A stretch of 64,000 nt of DNA, from contig CM044309.1 of NCBI GenBank assembly GCA_024291935.2, positions 95,629,628 to 95,693,627 on the forward strand, in the 5' to 3' direction. Position 1 is the stretch's first letter. Each line of letters begins with the position of its first letter. Below the pieces are notes generated by a model. The model was not told the origin of the DNA, ran no database searches, and saw nothing but the letters and a program-made list of their open reading frames with translations. This DNA is from Okapia johnstoni. Lineage: Eukaryota > Chordata > Mammalia > Artiodactyla > Giraffidae. Below are positions 21,387-33,326 of this stretch, one piece after another. A program made the translations under genes and the position numbers.

Positions 21387-21714
21387 TTATTCAATTCAGT
21401 TCAGTCACTCAGTCGTGTCCTACTCTTTGTGACCCCATGGACTGTAGCATGCTAGGCTTCCCTGTCCATCACCAACTCTCAGAGCTTACTCAAATTCTTG
21501 TCCGTTGAGGCAGTGATGCCATCCAACTATCTCATCCTCTGTCGTCCCCTTCTCCTTCTGCCTTCAATCTTTCCCAGCATCAGGGTCTTTTCCAATGAGT
21601 CAGTTCTTCGCATCAGGTGGCCAAAGTATTGGAGCTTCAGCATCAGTCCTTTCAGTGAATATTCAGGACTGATTTCCTTTAGGATTGACTGGTTTGATCT
21701 CCTTGCAGTCCAAA
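21387..21714 (-). mobile_element. BovB 3' end fragment
   Basis: Antisense BovB from TTCAGTTCAGTCACTCAGTC to CTCCTTGCAGTCCAA, covering only the 3' UTR and the last part of the C-terminal domain. It ends in a T-rich flank and has no TSD I can define. Confidence 0.94.
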
Positions 21715-21877
21715 CTTTTTTTTATTAAAAGTTGTTGTTTTTTGTCATATCTCATTGATTCATTAAAATTATTTAAAGTTATAACAGTTACTGTTTAGTA
21801 TGAAGGAATAGATGTGACTTGTGACTTAGATGAAATTTTTTCTCTTCTTGCTTTGTATTTTTTTTTAACTTTTTAAA

Positions 21878-22475
21878 AACTTCTTACTGGGTTTTTTAAA
21901 ACTTTTTTATATTGGAAGTGAAAAAGTGAAAGTGAAAGTCTCTCAGTCGTGTTCAACTCTTTGCAACCCCATAGACTATACAGTCCATAGAATTTTATTG
22001 GGGGTCTGTATACTGGAGTAATTTTTTATATTGGCGTATAGCTGATTAACAATGTTGTGATAGTTTCAGGTGGACAGCAAAGGGACTTAGCCATACATAT
22101 ACATCATGCATCCATTTCCCCCCAAACTCCCATCCTGTACAGGCTGCCACATAACATTGAGCAGAGTTCCATGTGTTATATAGGAGCTTCTTGATGGCTA
22201 TCCATTTTAGATAGAGCAGTTTGTACATGTTGATTCCAAACTCCCTAACTATCCCTTCCCTCCATCATTCCCCTTGGCAGCCATAAGTTTGTTTTCTGAG
22301 TCAGTGAGTCTTTTTCTGTTTTGTATTATAAATGAGTTCATTTGTATCATTTCTTTTTAGATTCTGCATATAAGGGATGTCATGCCATATTTCTCTTTCT
22401 CTGTCTGACTCTCAGCATGACAATCTCTAGATCCATCCATGTTGCTGCATCTTTCTTTCCATTTTAGATATAAAC
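21878..22475 (-). mobile_element. L1 3' region, split by a SINE
   Basis: Antisense artiodactyl L1: GCGTATAGCTGATTAACAAT, AAAGGGACTTAGCCATACAT, CCACATAACATTGAGCAGAG and GTATTATAAATGAGTTCATT in the usual order. The left part (21878-21902) is separated by the SINE at 21916-22021. Confidence 0.9.
21916..22021 (-). mobile_element. Bov-A SINE, 5'-truncated, inside L1
   Basis: Only the 3' part is present (AAAGTGAAAGTCTCTCAGTC, CAACCCCATAGACTATACAG). A perfect 13-bp TSD (TTTTTTATATTGG) at 21903-21915 and 22022-22034 lies in the L1. Confidence 0.96.
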
Positions 22476-22604
22476 AGTTTTGTAAAGCGTGAAAAGCTCT
22501 GATGCAGGTAACATAACTTTTGTATGGCGTGCCTTAGGGTACAAGCTAGAGCTGATGAAACAATCGGAAACCGGCCTCTTTCCTGTTCTTTAGTGGCTCT
22601 TCTT

Positions 22605-22990
22605 CATGTCCATTCAGGTCATATGCCTAACACTGTGCTGGACACTGGATATACAAGGTCAAATAAGACACTCATCTGGCAGCTCCTGGTCCAGGGAGGA
22701 GAGGCACTGATTAGCTCCACATTGTGATAGAGGCAATAAATGAAAAGGTCAAGGTGTCTTTAGAGCCCAAAAGAAAGAGCTAAATTAGGACCAGTTTAGG
22801 GAAAGCCTTTTTGAGAAATTGATCTGTGAGCTGAAACCTGAACGACGCACTAGAAAAGAAAGAGTGTGGCCAGCACAGGGAACAGAATGTGTGAAGACTT
22901 TGAGTCAGGAACATACTGTTTGTGTAAAAGGAATCCACAGAAGGTCAGTGTCCCTGAGCTCAGGACAGAAGGACAGAAGGAGAGGTGGCA
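22605..22990 (-). mobile_element. LINE2 3' region relic
   Basis: Antisense L2 in order: CACTGTGCTGGACACTGGAT, GCAGCTCCTGGTCCAGGGAG, GGGAAAGCCTTTTTGAGAAA, GTGAGCTGAAACCTGAACGA, then CACAGGGAACAGAATGTGTG. Diverged. Confidence 0.7.
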
Positions 22991-23189
22991 CAGCGCTGAA
23001 CTGCCACAGGCAGTAAGGGACCACACAGCCAGGACCCAAAATTCCAGTAAGGTTTTTGCTTTGAACTCATGCATACAGCAGAAGCCATTAATACATGAGG
23101 AAAAGTTTTAACAGCAAAACTGTAAGTCTTGGATCTTCAGATATCATCATGATGATGGTCCTCTTAGGAGGTAGCTGTCACACCTTACT

Positions 23190-23400
23190 GGAAATTTTTG
23201 GCTTAGAAAAACCTGGGTTCAGATTGCCCTTTGTGAGCCATGTGGCCTAGGGCAAATGGCTTAATTTGGTGATCCCCAGTTGGCATGATAATACCATATA
23301 CCATAGTAGAGACTGAAAGACCTATGTGAGGCACTCGTACACTATCTGACTCCTAGTGAGTCCTTAACAGATGGTGGTGGTGGAAATAGCAGTCATCATC
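23190..23400 (+). mobile_element. MIR SINE
   Basis: CCTGGGTTCAGATTGCCC, CCATGTGGCCTAGGGCAAAT and a GATAATACCATA block follow the MIR consensus, with the core and 3' part present. Confidence 0.75.
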
Positions 23401-25084
23401 TTTGTTGCCGTTGTTATGTTTTTGAGGAATTTAAACAAGAATAAGTGGGCAGAGGAGCAGAGTAATAAATAACCAAACTATTTGGCCATTAAATAGGAAA
23501 GATAAATAGAAGAGCATGTTCTAAGAATCAAAGGAAGGAGTGTTCAAAATTACATTTATGTAATTGTCTTTGTGATGGGAAAACTCAAAATCCCAGAAGT
23601 AGAACATGAATAATTTCACTTTTTTTCCTCCTGGGCATTTTTACTTTGCAGATTTATAACCTTAAACAGCTTGTAAGAATTTAGAAAGCAAACATGGAAG
23701 ATAAATGTGAATGTTCATGAGACATAATCAAAAATCCCTGCTCTATCATTATCAGTACATTTGGAATAAGTCATTTTTCTCAACGAGAAGTTTTTGGAGA
23801 CTGTAACTTTTTTTAAAAAATAGGAAAAAATTGCTAACCAGACCTGCTTCATGGTGATTCATTCTTTTCCCATCTTGTGCCTTAAAACAAATGAAGAGGC
23901 CAGATGTTTGGTTGCCTAAGACGAAAGCCGTTTCCTTAGAAATCCTGAATGAAAGGAAAGTGCTTCTCTAGAAAGGCAGGGTCTGTTTGGAGGTAATCAT
24001 GACCTGATTCAGGCAGTAGAATGTGGTTGTAAGAATGTTGCTCATAGCAACGAAAAGCACTTGAAGATATATTCATTTTCTAAAATAAGCCTTCTCTAAT
24101 ATTAAGTGTGTTTGGAATTTTCCTGAACTCTATTGAATGTTCTTTTTTTTCAACAATTGTGTGGACCTAAGACATATTCGGTTTGGTAGGCTTATAATTT
24201 TTTGATTACTTCTGTTTGCTTAAAAAGCCTCCGTTTCTTTTATAGAATATTTCGTTACCTGCTAACACACTCTTCTTTGTTCTGTCTGTGAATGTAAATC
24301 AAACTTCGTAAAGGTATTAGACAAAAAAAGTCCTTCATTCCTCTGGATTTATAAATATCAGGATGAAACCCGTAATTTTTAGTTGTCATTATTGAAGAAG
24401 ATAAAAATGAAATAATGTCTAATGTGTTTGTATGTTTGTTGAATTTTTCCCCCCAACCCTTGTTAGTAACTGAAGCATGAGCTGTAAAGCTCTAAAACAA
24501 GAGTGGAAAGCTAGTAATTTTCCACTTTCCTCTCTGTTCTTGATTTCTTAAAGTAAAATATATGAATAATTATCATAAACAGAAATCCAAGTAAAGCAGC
24601 CATATCTAAAATGTTTCTATTCCAAAGGTACAAAATAAGAAAATTTTATTCACTTACCTAAATATACATTTCTCAGTGGTGTCATTTTGTTCTTCTTCAT
24701 AAGCTTCTTGTTTCGAGTTTTTTGTTTGTTTGTTTAACTAATTAGATATAGATTTGTAAAATTGTATAACTGCTAGGTAGTTTTGGAAAAAAACTTAGAA
24801 TACCATCAGATTCAGACATGAGCTCTTCAATGTGGATAATGACCTTAGGACTGTTTTCTCTTAACAATTTCTTTCTTCTATTTCTGCTCCAAGTTTTCAT
24901 TCTTTTAATGGCCTATAAAGACAATTTGTGGAGTTTTCTGGAACAGAGTCCAGTGACATAGCAATCTCTGTGGTAAATTTATCATCAGACAAACACAGTA
25001 ACTTCTTCTGTCACTCCCTCTTCACTTATCTTACCCATAACATTTGCTTTCTTACAAAGTATTTATTTAAACACAGTAAAGAGT
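23401..25084. other. Long unique AT-rich sequence
   Basis: No repeat family, exon or RNA gene recognised over 1.7 kb. A stretch this free of repeats in a repeat-dense window may hold conserved non-coding elements. Confidence 0.5.
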
Positions 25085-25215
25085 AGAACACTGGAGGGAG
25101 GTCATAGGATTCTAATTGTTGGTCTGCTGTGTGACCTCACGCAAATCATTTGACCTCTCTGGGCCAAGTTTAACCAGTGAAGCAAGGGAGTTGGCCTTTG
25201 CTATCTTTGTGTTCT
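25085..25215 (+). mobile_element. MIR SINE core
   Basis: GTCTGCTGTGTGACCTCACGC, AAATCATTTGACCTCTCTGGG and AGGGAGTTGGCCTTTGCTAT match the MIR core and right part. Confidence 0.75.
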
Positions 25216-25445
25216 CTCCTAACCCATTTTGGGGTGGTCAAAATGTCAATCCTACTTTCGTAGAGGTTTAGAGAGAATTATAGCTTGTTTCTCCCTTAGC
25301 TACAGTGTGTTATTAAAATTTCAGATTTGCACTGTAGATAGAAAAGAAACAAGTTTTCATGTGGAGGTAGTCCTGATGGTTTTACAGTTAATTTTGGATT
25401 CTCCCAGATGAAAACTAAATTCTTCCAGCCATAGCTGTCTCTCCT

Positions 25446-25540
25446 TTGCCTTAATGTTCATTCAGTAATGTAACAAATATTTGTTGATCTAATGTTCTGG
25501 GTACCAGGCACTGAAATAGAGTGTATTGTATAATACAGTT
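25446..25540 (-). mobile_element. L2/MIR-type 3' tail relic
   Basis: TTCATTCAGTAATGTAACAA, ATATTTGTTGATCTAATGTT and GGGTACCAGGCACTGAAATA read as the antisense tail of an L2. Confidence 0.5.
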
Positions 25541-26133
25541 GTCTCAAACTTGCCACACCTATGTATTTTAATGTTTTTCTTTCATACTTTCAGAAAAATC
25601 TATTAGCATTTAGAAGTGCCACAAATCTGTGAAACTTTTTTACATAATCCTTTCCTAATGCTATTTTGCTTATATTGTTAAATAAAATTTTTACCAGTAA
25701 TAGGAATTTCAGTGTAAGATTCCCACAACATAAACATGGAGCAGAAAAAGCAAATCTGTGGTACTGAATTATTTTTTTATTTGTACTGCAACCTGATAGT
25801 TCTGATGAATTTGTTGGTATAGATTATCAGGATAATTTATACTTCATATATGTTATCTGTGGTTCCTTTGGCTTCCCTAATATTCATCAATTTCTTAACA
25901 CAGACCCATCTAAGACATCATGTGTGAATCATTGTATTATTTTGATGATTCATTTCTAACTAGTCAGCTTATTAATAGAAGACTTTATAAACTTTCTAAT
26001 GACAAAACTTTGTTTTCTTGACTTTTAAGAGTTTTAGTTCTCCGTTATTCCCATCCACTTCATTTCCCCCTCCTCTCTTTCTTTACAAGTCCCACTACTC
26101 CCCTGCCCCGCCCTTTCCCTGTATTAACTGTGC
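25541..26133. other. Unique sequence, nothing recognised
   Basis: No repeat or exon recognised. A C-rich patch at 26060-26120 is low complexity. Confidence 0.5.
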
Positions 26134-26346
26134 TATGTTGTGCTCAGTCACATCAGTCATGTCTGACTCTTTGTGGCCCCATGGACTGTAGCCTGTTAGG
26201 CTCCTCTGTCCATGGAATTTTCCAGGCAAGAATACTGGCATGGGTTGCCATTCCTCCTCCAGGGTATCTTCCCAACCCAGGGATCAAACCTGTGTCTCTT
26301 GTGTTTCCTGCATTGTTAGGCAGGTTCCTTTTCACTAGCACCAGCT
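26134..26346 (-). mobile_element. Bov-A/Bov-tA SINE
   Basis: Antisense: GTCATGTCTGACTCTTTGTG, CCATGGAATTTTCCAGGCAA, GGATCAAACCTGTGTCTC. The head ends ACTAGCACCAGCTC, a decayed form of ACTAGTGCCACCTGGG. Confidence 0.93.
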
Positions 26347-26514
26347 CTCTTAAGTTCTAAATCAGAAAGGTCCAGGCCCCATTGACAGGTATTTCCATTT
26401 ACTCATAGGACAGCATGGAATCATTTCTCATTCAGAAGCCATGTTAGAATCCACTGTAAAGATGCTGTGATTTCAATATAGTCACAATGATTAAATAGTC
26501 ATATCTTGGACAGT

Positions 26515-28810
26515 TTCTAGAAACATATAGCCCTCCAAAACTAAATTCAGAAGAAATAGATAATTTGAATAGACTGATCACTAGGACTGAAATAGAATCT
26601 ATAATTTAACTAACTCCCTGCAAACAAAAGTCTAGGACTGGATGGCTTCACTGGGGAATTCTACCAAACATGTGAAGAAGAAATTATGCTGATTCTTTTC
26701 AAGCACTTCCAGAAGATTAAAGAAGAAGGAATGCTCCCAAAGTCATTCTGTGAAGTCACCATCACCCTGATACCAAAATCAGAAAAATACAGTACCAAGA
26801 AAGAAAATCACAGGCCATTATCTTTGATAAATAGAGATGTAAAAATTCTCAGCAAAATATTAGCAAGTCAGATTCAACAACACATAAAAAAGATCATACA
26901 CCATGGTCAAGCTGGATTCATCCTAGGTCACAAGGATAGTTCAACATATGCAAGTTAATAATGTGATACACCACACCAACAAAAGAAAAGATGAAAACCA
27001 CATGGTCATCTCAATAGATGCAGAAAATGCATTTGATAAAATTCAACATGCATTAATGATAAAAACTCTCACCAAAATGGTGGAGGGAACATATCTCAAC
27101 ATAATAAAAGCTATCTTTGATAAACCCACAGCAATATAATACTCAATGGTGAAAAGCTGAAAACTTTCCCACCAAATTCTGGAACAAGACAAGGATTCAT
27201 GCTTTCACTACTTCTATTCAACCATAGTATTAGAAGTCCTAGCCATAGCAGTCAGACAAGAAAAAGACAAGACATCCAAGTTGGAAGGGAAGAGGTAAAA
27301 TTTGTCATTATATGCAGATGACATGATACTCTCTATATAAAACCCTAAAGACTCCCCACAGAAACTAATAGAACTGATAAATTCAGTAAGGTAGAAGGAT
27401 ACAAGATTAACATATAGAAATCTGTAGCATTTCTTTACACTAATAGTAAAAGGAAAAAGTTATTCTTAGAGTCCTTTTAAAATATCACCAAAAAAAGAAA
27501 AGAAAATACCCAGGAATAAACCTTACCAAGGAAGTCAAAGACTTATATGTTGATAACTGTAAAACATTAATACAGGAAATTTAAGATGATTCAAAGAAAC
27601 AGAAAGATATTCTCATGCTCCGGGGTTGGAAGAATTAACATTGTTAAAATGGCCATCCTACCCTAAGCAGTTTATAGATTTAATGTGATCCCTATCAAAT
27701 TATCCAGAAAGTTTTTCACAGAACTAGAATAAATAATCTAAAATTTATGTGGAACCAGAAAAGACCCAGAATTGTCAAAGCAATCCTGAAGACAAAGAAC
27801 AGAGCTGAAGGCATAACCCTCCCAGACTTCAGGCAATACTACAAAGCTACAGTAATCAAAACAGCATGGTTTGGGCACAAAGACAGACATATGGATCAGT
27901 GGAACTGTATAGAGCCCAGAATTAAGCCCACATACCTATGGTCAGTTAATCTTCTACATAGGATGCAAGAATATACAATCGATAAAAGATAGTTTCTTCA
28001 GCAGGTGGTGTTGGGAAAGTTGAACAGTTACATGTAAATCAATGAAGTTAGAACATACTCTCACACCATATACAAAAATAAACTCAAAATGGCTTAAAGA
28101 TTTGAGTATAAGACATGATATCATAGAACTAGAAGAGAACATAGGCAAAACATTCTCTGACATAAATTGTACCAGTCTCCCAAGGCAAAAGAAGTAAAAG
28201 CAGAAATAAACAAATGGGACCTAATCAAGCTTAAAAGTTTTTTTCAAAGAAAAGGAAAGTGAAAGTTGCTCAGTCATGTCAGACTCTTAGCAACCTGCCA
28301 GGCTCCTCTGTCCATGGAATTCTCCAGGCCAGAATACTGGAGTGGGTAGCCTTTCCCTTCTTCAGGGGTTCTTCCCAACCCAGGGATCGAACCCATGTCT
28401 TCTGCATTGCAGGCAGATTCTTTACCATCTGAGCTACCGGGGAAGAAAAGGAAACCATAAGCAAAACAAAAGACATCCTACAGACTTAACATGTGGGATC
28501 TAGAAAAATGATACAAATGAACTTACTTAGAAAACAGAAACAGACTCACAGACATAGCAAACAAATGTATGGTTACCAAAGGGGAAGGGATTAGGATTTG
28601 GGGACTAACAGATACACACTATTATAGATAGATAATCAACAAGGACCTACTGTATAGCACATGGAACTATATTCAGTATCTTATAATAACCTATAATGGA
28701 AAAGAATCTGAAAAAGAATATATATGTATAACTGAATCACTTTGCTATCTACCTAAACTAACACAACATTGTACATCAACTGTACATCAATCAAAAAAAG
28801 AAGAAAAAAA
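26515..28810 (+). pseudogene. L1 ORF2 reverse transcriptase relic with 3' UTR
   Basis: A 5'-truncated L1. The translated pieces follow the ORF2 order. The fingers region comes first ([20 protein letters not shown], then QAGFILGH), followed by motif A ([14 protein letters not shown] at about 27010-27050) and YADD at 27311-27322. The segment with [20 protein letters not shown] comes last. Stops and frameshifts are frequent. After the SINE at 28259-28442 the sequence jumps from ORF2 to the 3' UTR at about 28480, so the C-terminal coding part is deleted. It ends in an A-rich tail. An 11-bp repeat AATCATTTCTC (26419-26429 and 28811-28821) is a possible TSD. Confidence 0.9.
28259..28442 (-). mobile_element. 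Bov-tA SINE inside the L1 relic
   Basis: Antisense copy with a perfect 12-bp TSD (AAGAAAAGGAAA) at 28247-28258 and 28443-28454, both within L1 sequence. The tip of the tRNA-like head is missing (ends GAGCTACCGGGG). Confidence 0.96.
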
Positions 28811-28821
28811 AATCATTTCTC

Positions 28822-29188
28822 CTTCCATGATCCATCTTTGTCTTTTTATCTTTAATCTACTGTCAAACTTCATTATTTTCAATGTACTTCTGCCTAATGC
28901 AACTTAGAAGTTAGAGTCTATAGATAAAAAAGATACTTATATAATCAAAGAAGAAATTCAGTAAATTAAGCCAGTTACTTGAGGTTATTGAAGTGTAACA
29001 AATTCTTAGTCCTTTTAGGTGGGCCAAGGTCAAAAATTTGGCCATACTCCAATGAAATAGCTATTATGTAAATAAATAGTTGTGCTCAAAGGCCAACTAG
29101 AAAGTAAGAGGATATACTTCTTCATGTGGCAGAATTGTCACTAAGAAATAAAAGCATTTTAGGATTTCTCTGACCCTCCACTGCTGTA
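28822..29188. other. Unique sequence, nothing recognised
   Basis: AT-rich, no repeat or exon recognised. Confidence 0.5.
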
Positions 29189-29245
29189 TCGCCTATGCTG
29201 AGAAAATACTTCACACATAATAGGTATTTATTGAAAAAAGTGCTC
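29189..29245 (+). mobile_element. L2/MIR-type tail fragment
   Basis: CACATAATAGGTATTTATTG is the sense end of such a tail (…CACATAGTAGGTGCTCAATAAATG…). Short and uncertain. Confidence 0.4.
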
Positions 29246-30992
29246 CCAATTTTATTAGCTTCTGATTAGAACTTGTTTGTACATTTCTTTACATCAGGAC
29301 ATTTTAAAATATTAATTTAACATAAGTGGAATAAAAGTGGAAAATCATGTACACTCTCATTCTAAATAAAATATCAATATAGCTTTTATTTCCATATTAA
29401 CATCTGACTCTTCTAAAACCCGAGTGCTCTATCAGAAGCAACAGATGGTCTGGTTGGAGTATGGAAATTTATAATTGAAAGATATAGTGCGAGTTGGTTT
29501 CTCATTAATAAAAAAACAAATAATTGAGCTCATTTGCTTTGTTATTTGCATTCACAGCCCCCTCGTGTTCTCAGTTTGTACCATGTATGTGTTCCAGCAG
29601 TTCCTGAAGGGAAGTATTAATAATTGATTAGTATTAATGTGTATCTCGAGCTCCTCTATCCTGTGGCTACAGCTGGAGATTTTCTTCTTCCTCGGCCCCA
29701 AATCAACCTGTCCATCCTCCACTCCTGTCCTACTAAACCCATTTTCCATGAAGATCGTTGCCCTCCCTCATAATCAGTGGTGCTCACAGGTCTGGTCTTT
29801 TTACTCCTGGGAAAAGAGAAGGTTGATCCACAGAAAGGAGGGAGGTAACTTCTGGCTCCTAGCTGTGCTCACTGGCTGCCCCTTAGCCCCTGCCCTCTCC
29901 TCTTTCTGTTTCATTCTCTGCTCTGTCTCCCCTTCCTGTCCCTCACCACCTCCTCCCACGGTCCTATTCAGCTTGTCCTCCCCAGATGTCTGGTTCTGTC
30001 CCTCATCTCCTGAAACTCTGGCCTCTTAAAGACTACTCCCCAGCCCTCCCCAGCAAACACCTCAAAATCCTCCAATAGTGACTGGCAGTGGCGGGGTTCT
30101 GGGCTCACAGTGACAAGACAGGGTTCCCCACTTTCAGGCCAGCATTGCGGCACAGGAAGGTGGGTTCCTGCCACCCACCTTGGGGTTGGCCTTGGGTGTG
30201 TCTCCCCAGAATTCTGTAGAACTCTTGGTCCTGTCTTAGTGTTGTTATGTTTTAAATCAGGTATTGTGTGCTGATCTGGCAGCATAATCCACAATTTTAA
30301 TCTTGTGTCTCTGGGAAGATGTTAAAGTTTTGAAGAACTGACTAATAAATGAACTTCTGGAATACCCATACATTTGGAAATTGGTGCCAGCCTGTTTCTG
30401 ATAAGGGTGTATCCTGCAGCTGCTCAAAAGGGCTTTGTTTGGGATGGGGGTTGAAAGAGAAGAAAGGGTTGTTCATTTTTCTTTAAAAATTGAGAATTTT
30501 TAGCTCTAAAAGCACTTTTTAATTGTTTTAATTTACAGTATTTTTCCCTTTAAATTTGGGCATTTTAGACATAATACATTTGTACAGAAAAAACATGTAT
30601 TTCAGACACACAGAATTCCATAAATCGACATGTCAACAGCTGTCTACCTACACTGAAGAAAAGATTCCCTTTCACAGGCATTTCTTTATGGCATGGAAAC
30701 TAATATTTTAATCCATCTTTTCAAAGAATGTACTGAGAATTTTAATGTAGGGTAGCTGGTCAGAATTGAACTGTGGTATTGAGTCATGCCGAGCAAAATT
30801 TGGTCCTTTTTTTTAGGTTAGTGATGTTTTCTGTTCAAGTAAGAGGCCTGAACAAAAAAAGAAGGTATGGCTTTAGAAATACTTACATTTTTATTTTTCA
30901 GGATATTACCCAGAATGTTTATTAATCAGGTTTCCAGGACATCGAATTTTAAGGTCATCGTTGAGCTAATTACCTCCACACTTCTCTTGTTG
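29246..30992. other. Unique sequence with an AT-rich motif cluster and a pyrimidine-rich block
   Basis: 29480-29640 holds a perfect octamer ATTTGCAT (29546-29553) and several TAAT-core sites. 29880-30010 is C/T-rich. No exon, RNA gene or repeat recognised. Confidence 0.45.
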
Positions 30993-31192
30993 AAAGTGAA
31001 AGTCGCTTAGTTGTGTCCGACTCTTTGCGACCCCATGGACTGTAGCCTGCCAATCTCCTCTGTGCATGGAATTCCCCAGGGCCAGAATACTGGAGTGGGT
31101 AGCCTTTCCCTTCTCCAGGGGATCTTCCCAACCCAGCGATCAAACCCAGGTCTCCCGCATTGCAGGCAGATTCTTTACCCACTGAGCCACAT
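30993..31192 (-). mobile_element. Bov-tA SINE
   Basis: Antisense: AAAGTGAAAGTCGCTTAGTT, CTTTGCGACCCCATGGACTG, GGCAGATTCTTTACCCACTG. The last bases of the head are replaced (GAGCCACATGAAGC). No TSD found. Confidence 0.94.
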
Positions 31193-33109
31193 GAAGCGTA
31201 TATTCATGAATTTGATTGAACTGTGTGAAACTTGTGTCCTGCAGGCTCCTTGATCCCCACTATAAAGCTTTTCATGGAGAATGTCTGAACTTTTATTTAA
31301 TGTATTATTTATGTCCGAGTTAAATTTGGGCCGAGAACTGTAATTGTTGTTTTCCTGCTTGCATCAATACTTTTACATAAGTTCTCTCTACTGATAAATT
31401 TGAGTCAGATTAGTGAGTAATAAATCTAAAGATAACCTTTTAAAACCATTGGAGAGCCAAAAAATAAATATAGAATTGCGATTAAAAGACACCCAAGCAC
31501 ATTTCATATGGTGCCAAAGTACTCTTTCTAGTTTAACACAATTGAATGAAAATTACTTCTTAGTTGTATTAAAATAGCATCACTGATAACTGAGAAATAT
31601 CAGCTTTCTCTCGCAAACAGTTTTGCTAATGTTTGCTCTCTTTCCAGTTAAAAAATAGTATATACCATTGAAAAACAAAGTACAGTTATCAAAAAGTAGG
31701 AGCTTAGCTACTAAATTGCAGTTTTATTGAGACATTGTGCTCTACATCCCTGATAGGCCATAAAACTTAAATGTGGAACAGAAATGTAAAACCTTGACCA
31801 GTGGAGTTCATGTGTTTTTAAATAAGAAGGCCATCACTTGGTTTGTTTCCACAGTATGAACTTTGATTTTTTTTTAAAAAAACTCACATTATCTTTTTAT
31901 TGTATGAAGTAGAAATGAAAATTCTTCAATTTATAGTTTGTTAAAATAGAGAACAAATATCTGAATAAGAAACTTTAAGAAATAATTTGCAACCTTATAA
32001 AAGTTGACTTGACATCTAAAAGCTATTCTTAAAACTGCATTTAAAAACTCTTTTTATGTTTCTTAAAAAGAGTCTTATCTTTAGTTTGAAGCAGTAACAG
32101 CTAGACCTCATGTATCACCAGAAGTACTGACATCCACAAGTTTGAGTAGAAATGTTTTTTTTTTCCCTTTATACCAAATTTAAATGTCTTTGGGTCCATA
32201 TTTAATATCATAAAGACCCTCACTCTGTTTTTAAAACATTTGGGGCAAGAATGTGCTAATATTAGCCAAAAATCCTAATCAGGGTAGTTCTATTGAGTTT
32301 GAACTGTTATGGGTTATTTTATTCTTACTTTCCAAATTGTGAAGTGGTTATATTACTTTCATAAATAGGCTTTTTTTAAGTCTCCGTGTGTATGTATATT
32401 TAGAGAGGAAAAAGACTCTGAATGACTCATTCTGAAAGGCAGGGGGTGGGGGGGTAGTTTTAAACTTTTCAAATAGCTTTCTTTTCTCCTTTTCCCATTT
32501 CCTCACTGAAACTTGTCAGTTACTGTACATAAAAAGTGTTCCCTTTCTTTTAACTATCTCTACTGGTTGCCAAGGTGTAAATCAGAAAGCCCAAGTTTTC
32601 TCTGTCCGCTTCATAAACAAGACTTGGTTTTGCTTCAGACACTTGGAGCCCTGCCAAAGTTGTCATGATGATGTCAGTTTACCAAGAATGTTCACATTTC
32701 TCATGCTGTGTTCCACATTCCCTGGACTCGAGCAAATGTCCTTTTAGAGCTCATTGAAGTTTTAGGGTTGGATTAAAAAAGCATGCCTTGTTTTCAGTAC
32801 TTTATGCTACCTTTTCAAAATCAAGGATCCGTTTTTAACAGCATGACAGTTTACAAGCCCATGATCCATTCTGTATTTGTTGGTTAAGAAAATACAGAAG
32901 GACCAGACGTTTATCAGGTGGTAAAACCAGTAAGACTTGCCTGTCTGGTCAGTTGAAATTGTATTAATTTAGTACTCCCTCATTCGGCAACTGTTTATCT
33001 CATATTATAATTCATTATATGTATTTTAATATATTTACTGATTTTTCAAACTTCTGTAAACAAAAATGGCTTCTACCTGTATCTGGAAAGGCATATGTAG
33101 ACATCATTT
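31193..33109. other. Longest repeat-free unique segment (1.9 kb)
   Basis: AT-rich. No repeat family, exon or RNA gene recognised. A small G-rich run lies at 32442-32456. Confidence 0.5.
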
Positions 33110-33308
33110 GGGCTTCCCAGGTGGCTCTAGTAGTGAAGAACCCGCTTGCCAATGCGGGAGACATAAGAAAGGAGGGTTCGATTCCTAGGTTGGGAAGATC
33201 CCCTGGAGGAGGGCATGGCAAACCACTGCAGTATTCTTGCTAGAGAATCCCACAGACAGAGGAGCCTGGCAGGATATAGTCCATGGGGGTTGCAAAGAGT
33301 TGGATGAA
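33110..33308 (+). mobile_element. Bov-A/Bov-tA SINE
   Basis: GGGCTTCCCAGGTGGCTCTA head, GGGAAGATCCCCTGGAGGAG body and GCAAAGAGTTGGATGAAAC end. A perfect 18-bp palindrome follows directly. Confidence 0.94.
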
Positions 33309-33326
33309 ACTGTGGATATCCACAGT
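33309..33326. repeat. Perfect 18-bp palindrome
   Basis: The arms ACTGTGGAT and ATCCACAGT are exactly complementary with no spacer, at the 3' junction of the SINE. Confidence 0.95.

Noticed and set aside
23401..25084. Conserved non-coding element inferred from lack of repeats
   Set aside because: Absence of repeats alone is weak. No motif or CpG signal supported a specific call, so it is listed only as unique sequence.
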